Source of the DNA: Helicobacter saguini
Lineage (GTDB): Bacteria; Campylobacterota; Campylobacteria; Campylobacterales; Helicobacteraceae
NCBI RefSeq assembly: GCF_000762875.2
Contig: NZ_JRMP02000015.1
Location: 1-64,000, forward strand
DNA: 64,000 nucleotides
Reading direction: 5' to 3'
The translations under genes and the position numbers were made by a program. Shown here piece by piece: positions 61,742 through 64,000 of this stretch (positions are counted from its first letter, which is position 1; the number at the start of each line of letters is the position of its first letter). The notes below the pieces were generated by a model. It did no database searches and was not told where the DNA came from. It was given only the letters and a program-made list of their open reading frames with translations.

Positions 61742-62251
61742 ATGATTAGATTTTTGCTAGCTATTTTTGTGTGTATTATCACGTTAAATGCGGCGGAGCA
61801 GGATATAGATTCTATATTCTTAGATAGCCGTGATATTGAGATTAAAGATAAGCCCTTAATGCTAATCTTTGGGAAAAACGACTGCTACTACTGCGATGTG
61901 CTAAGTGCTTCGCTTGTTAGCAATGCGACTATTCAAGGCTACATAAACCTTAATTTTTCGGCATATTACATCAATATTGATGATAAAAAAAAGCACACGC
62001 TACCATATTTGAATCTAAATCGCACAAGCTCGCTAAACCTAGCAAAAGTCTATGAAGTAACCGCCCTGCCGCTAATCGTCTTTATCTCAAATGACGATAA
62101 AAAAGAAATTATGCGTGTGGTAGGATTTGTAGGGGAGAGCAGAATCATAAACCTATTAGAATTTGTAAATAATGATGTATGGAAAAACTTTCCTACGCCA
62201 AAAGAGCGAGTTGATGGCTTTTTGGAATATGAAAGGGAAATAAAAAGGTAG
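61742..62251 (+). CDS. Thioredoxin-fold exported protein
   Basis: A 169-residue periplasmic protein. The signal peptide covers about 1-18 (FLLAIFVCIITLNA). The thioredoxin-like domain has the redox motif FGKNDCYYCDVL, Cys48 and Cys51, and a cis-Pro loop candidate in YEVTALPLIVFI. Similarity is to SoxW/DUF255-type thioredoxins that act on disulphides or in cytochrome and sulphur metabolism; no partner is adjacent. The AGGA-like context ahead is weak (TTAAGGACTTTT, good spacing). It is monocistronic. Confidence 0.87.
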   Translation: MIRFLLAIFVCIITLNAAEQDIDSIFLDSRDIEIKDKPLMLIFGKNDCYYCDVLSASLVSNATIQGYINLNFSAYYINIDDKKKHTLPYLNLNRTSSLNLAKVYEVTALPLIVFISNDDKKEIMRVVGFVGESRIINLLEFVNNDVWKNFPTPKERVDGFLEYEREIKR

Positions 62252-62364
62252 TGATTAATCTACCTAAGCACACTAAGTTTAGCCTTAGAAATATATTATT
62301 ATATTCTATATTTTTTAGAAAAAATGTTACAAAATGCAAAATTTTATAAAAAATTCCATATTTT

Positions 62365-62399
62365 AGAATCATAATCATTTTAGTTTAAGGAATTATGAT
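62365..62399 (+). promoter_or_regulatory. hugZ promoter with possible Fur site
   Basis: A TATGAT (62394-62399) lies 36 bases ahead of the hugZ ATG. The segment AGAATCATAATCATTTTAG (62365-62383) upstream has partly palindromic ATCATAATCAT spacing like Fur boxes. Haem oxygenase genes are iron-regulated in Helicobacter and Campylobacter, which is the reason for suggesting it; the match is loose. Confidence 0.35.
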
Positions 62400-62435
62400 A
62401 GAATCTAATTTTATTTTCAACACAAAGGATAGAAT

Positions 62436-63275
62436 ATGAGTTTAGATTCTATAAAGTCTCACATGAATGAGCATCATGCGGATAATTTGAAAGATTTAGT
62501 TATAAAATATGGAGCTTTTGAGCCAAAAAGTGCTACTTTAGAGAATGTTACAAAAGATGGGCTTTTTATCAAGGCTGATGGCAAAGAGGTGTTTGCGCCA
62601 TTCCCGCAAGTAACAGAGGAAAAGGACTACAAGGACGCTATTATCGCACTTTGCAAGAGTGTGAAAAGTGGCGATGACAACGCTAAAAATGAGAAAGTAG
62701 CGCATGAAATTAAGGAATTTAAGAATAGTTTTGATTCTGTCTTAATCGCGTCTTTGGCGAAGGATAAAAGCCCGCATATTAGCTATTCGCCGCTGTTAAA
62801 ACACGAGGATAAATTCTATCTTTATGTAAGCGAAGTCGCCGCCCACACGCAAAATCTGCGTGATAATCCAGAGAGTGTGCAGGTGATGTTTATCGAGGAT
62901 GAGAGCAAGAGCAAGACGATTATTGCGCGAAAACGCTTGACTTATGATGTGAGCGTTGAGTTTTTGCCGCGTGATAGCCACTTTGAGCATGTGTTTAATG
63001 ATTTTGAAAAGCATGTGGAAAGTATCGGCAAGGGCGGTGGCGTAAGCACGATTCGCCAGATGACTGACTTTCACTTGGTGCGAGTGCATTTTAAACATGG
63101 GCGATTTGTAAAGGGCTTTGGCGCGGCTTACAATATCGATTCGCACGGAAAAGTAAGCCATGTTGGCGGTGGAAAAGGTGGCATTCCGCATAATATGCCA
63201 CACGGACATGGCAATCCGCACGGCGGCGGTCACGGACACGGCGGAGGTGGTCATCCGCACGGGCACGGACATTAA
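62436..63275 (+). CDS. hugZ: HugZ-type haem oxygenase with His-rich tail
   Basis: Cytosolic haem-degrading enzyme of the HugZ/ChuZ split-barrel family, releasing iron from haem. The 279-residue protein has the N-terminal DUF2470-like part (SIKSHMNEHHADNLKDLV, about 5-22), a flavin-reductase-like split barrel (about 90-225) with FNSFDSVLIASLAKD-type strands, and the C-terminal haem-binding region with FHLVRVHFKHGRFVKGFGAAY (about 210-232), where the conserved His of the family lies. The last 36 residues are Gly/His-rich with ten His (PHGHGNPHGGGHGHGG and so on), which known HugZ proteins lack to this degree and which suggests extra metal (Ni, Cu or haem) binding. Start follows AAAGGATAGAAT. 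Confidence 0.92.
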   Translation: MSLDSIKSHMNEHHADNLKDLVIKYGAFEPKSATLENVTKDGLFIKADGKEVFAPFPQVTEEKDYKDAIIALCKSVKSGDDNAKNEKVAHEIKEFKNSFDSVLIASLAKDKSPHISYSPLLKHEDKFYLYVSEVAAHTQNLRDNPESVQVMFIEDESKSKTIIARKRLTYDVSVEFLPRDSHFEHVFNDFEKHVESIGKGGGVSTIRQMTDFHLVRVHFKHGRFVKGFGAAYNIDSHGKVSHVGGGKGGIPHNMPHGHGNPHGGGHGHGGGGHPHGHGH

Positions 63276-63278
63276 TTA

Positions 63279-63300
63279 AGATTCTATAATGATAGAATCT
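63279..63300. terminator. Motif-pair hairpin after hugZ
   Basis: AGATTCTAT (63279-63287) and ATAGAATCT (63292-63300) form a perfect nine-base stem with a four-base loop, starting four bases after the hugZ stop. The design matches the hairpin at 3993-4017. There is no U-tract. Confidence 0.5.
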
Positions 63301-63516
63301 AAGAGCAGATTCTAAACACGCAAGATTCTGCAAAACTAAAATACAAAATGCTAAATCAAAGATTCTATAGATTCTAATATATTGCCCATCTATATCCTAT
63401 TAAAAAATGAGATTCTATAGAATCTAAATCACAAATAACACAGCTTGTTACAAAAAGTTACATAATGTAAAATTTTTGTAAAAATTTACTAAAATTTCTT
63501 TTTCATTTACTATCTG

Positions 63517-63532
63517 TTTTTTTTTTTTTTTT
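63517..63532. repeat. Poly-T tract (T16) ahead of a lipoprotein gene
   Basis: Sixteen Ts about 57 bases before the lipoprotein ATG, followed by GTCTAATATAGTTT. The position is right for a promoter or UP-element region, so length changes could vary transcription. Confidence 0.85.
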
Positions 63533-63588
63533 GTCTAATATAGTTTCCATAGTGATTTTATGGTAATTTTTGTAACAAAGGATAACTT

Positions 63589-64000
63589 ATGGGTAGTTAT
63601 ATAAAATACGCGATAAGTGCGTGCAGTAGCGGTCTTTTGGCGATTACGCTTAGTGGGTGTTTTGGTAGTGAGCCACCAAAGCCACAGCCAAAACCAAAGC
63701 CAGAGTTTAAACCAAGCTCGCTTGATGAAAAGGCGCGTGGCATTACGATTGCGAGTAGCAAGCCTTATAATTGCAAGATTGTAGGTGAGAGCGAAGGCTA
63801 TGAAGAGGCAGGAAATACGCGTGGCGCGACTAAGCAAAAAATGCGACAAGGTGCGATAAATCAGCTTAAAAATGAGAGCGTGCACGCCATTGCTGAAGGG
63901 CAAAAAGTGATGATTGCCATCGGTAAAGAAGAGATGAAATGTCGCGTAAAAGAGCAAGTGGTAGTGGGCGAGGGCAAGAAAAAACAAGTGCAAGTCAAAT
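63589..64000 (+). CDS. Lipoprotein (DUF4156-like), cut by the window end
   Basis: The first 137 residues of an exported lipoprotein. The signal peptide ends ITLSGC, with Cys24 expected to be lipidated. A Pro/Lys-rich linker (PPKPQPKPKPEFKP) follows, then a domain with YNCKIVGESEGYEE and AINQLKNESVHAI, which recalls small DUF4156-type lipoproteins where a Cys pair and an Ala-Asn helix are conserved; that match is tentative. AAAGGATAACTT precedes the ATG. The 3' end lies beyond the window. Its promoter region contains the T16 tract. Confidence 0.8.
   Translation, partial: MGSYIKYAISACSSGLLAITLSGCFGSEPPKPQPKPKPEFKPSSLDEKARGITIASSKPYNCKIVGESEGYEEAGNTRGATKQKMRQGAINQLKNESVHAIAEGQKVMIAIGKEEMKCRVKEQVVVGEGKKKQVQVK

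Larger units (their letters stand above)
63276..63588. repeat. Gene-free stretch filled with dispersed motif copies
   Basis: These 313 bases hold no gene. They contain an inverted pair (63279-63300), further AGATTCTA copies near 63307, 63321, 63360-63380 and 63411-63424 (the last a GATTCTATAGAATC palindrome), an AAAAAGTTA element near 63457, and the T16 tract at 63517-63532 ahead of the next gene. Confidence 0.8.

Overview
The window is AT-rich chromosomal DNA from a member of the Campylobacterota, most likely an enterohepatic-type Helicobacter; the species cannot be named from this sequence alone. The evidence is a cysteine-paired Hcp-type Sel1 protein, the fliN-fliO-tonB order, DUF2393 proteins, PseB, a HugZ-type haem oxygenase, a NikA-like nickel-binding protein, a group III truncated haemoglobin and many simple-sequence contingency loci. 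No rRNA, tRNA, CRISPR array, insertion sequence or prophage was recognised.

Layout. 1-8.2 kb: small membrane protein, Hcp-like protein, CstA, MltD-type transglycosylase, CtpA protease, a lipoprotein with a poly-T promoter, FolE. 8.4-18.8 kb: MBOAT acyltransferase, acyl-CoA-dehydrogenase-like enzyme, an unrecognised anchored protein with a duplicated C-terminal domain, then the yidD-yidC-jag-mnmE operon. 18.9-23.6 kb: four overlapping outer-membrane beta-barrel genes. 23.7-31.7 kb: YigZ, flavin-reductase-like protein, a TonB-dependent receptor broken at a CT tract, a DUF6056-like membrane protein broken at a pentanucleotide tract, a BspA-like lipoprotein and another lipoprotein. 31.8-36.8 kb: fliN, fliO, tonB, hisIE with a long tail, DUF2393 protein and a hypothetical. 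36.9-42.6 kb: a phase-variable family 8 glycosyltransferase, small membrane protein, outer-membrane protein, tyrA, RRM protein, pseB, DUF2147 protein, truncated haemoglobin. 42.8-49.4 kb: an orphan FecCD-type permease, then a six-gene operon (acetyltransferase-like, TylF-type methyltransferase, class I methyltransferase, acyl carrier protein, VOC protein, FkbH). 49.6-64 kb: nrdA, nikA-like gene, Tat-exported Rossmann protein, metallophosphoesterase, putA, APS-kinase-like protein, small lipoprotein, a phase-variable family 2 glycosyltransferase, thioredoxin-like protein, hugZ with a His-rich tail, and a lipoprotein cut by the window end.

Two genome-scale phenomena dominate. First, the near-palindrome TAGAWTCTA (TAGAATCTA on one strand, TAGATTCTA on the other) recurs several times per kilobase in genes and intergenic DNA and in both orientations. 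In genes it is read mostly as I-E-S-K or L-D-S-K. It builds Ser/Asp/Glu/Lys-rich disordered tails, linkers and surface-loop insertions into otherwise conserved enzymes such as HisIE, FolE, MnmE, Jag, NikA, FkbH, MBOAT, PutA and GT8. Between genes it forms perfect 16-bp palindromes and terminator-like inverted pairs. This resembles what an uptake, methylation or chromosome-organisation signal would look like. Second, eight genes carry long simple repeats inside the coding frame: six poly-G tracts, one CT tract and one AACTC tract. Seven of the eight are out of frame as sequenced. They encode glycan-modifying enzymes, a receptor and a membrane protein.

The most interesting functional unit is the FkbH/ACP/VOC/methyltransferase operon. 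It looks like a machine that loads a small (glyceryl-like) acyl unit on a carrier protein, tailors it and transfers it to a surface glycan, with four of its six genes under poly-G control.
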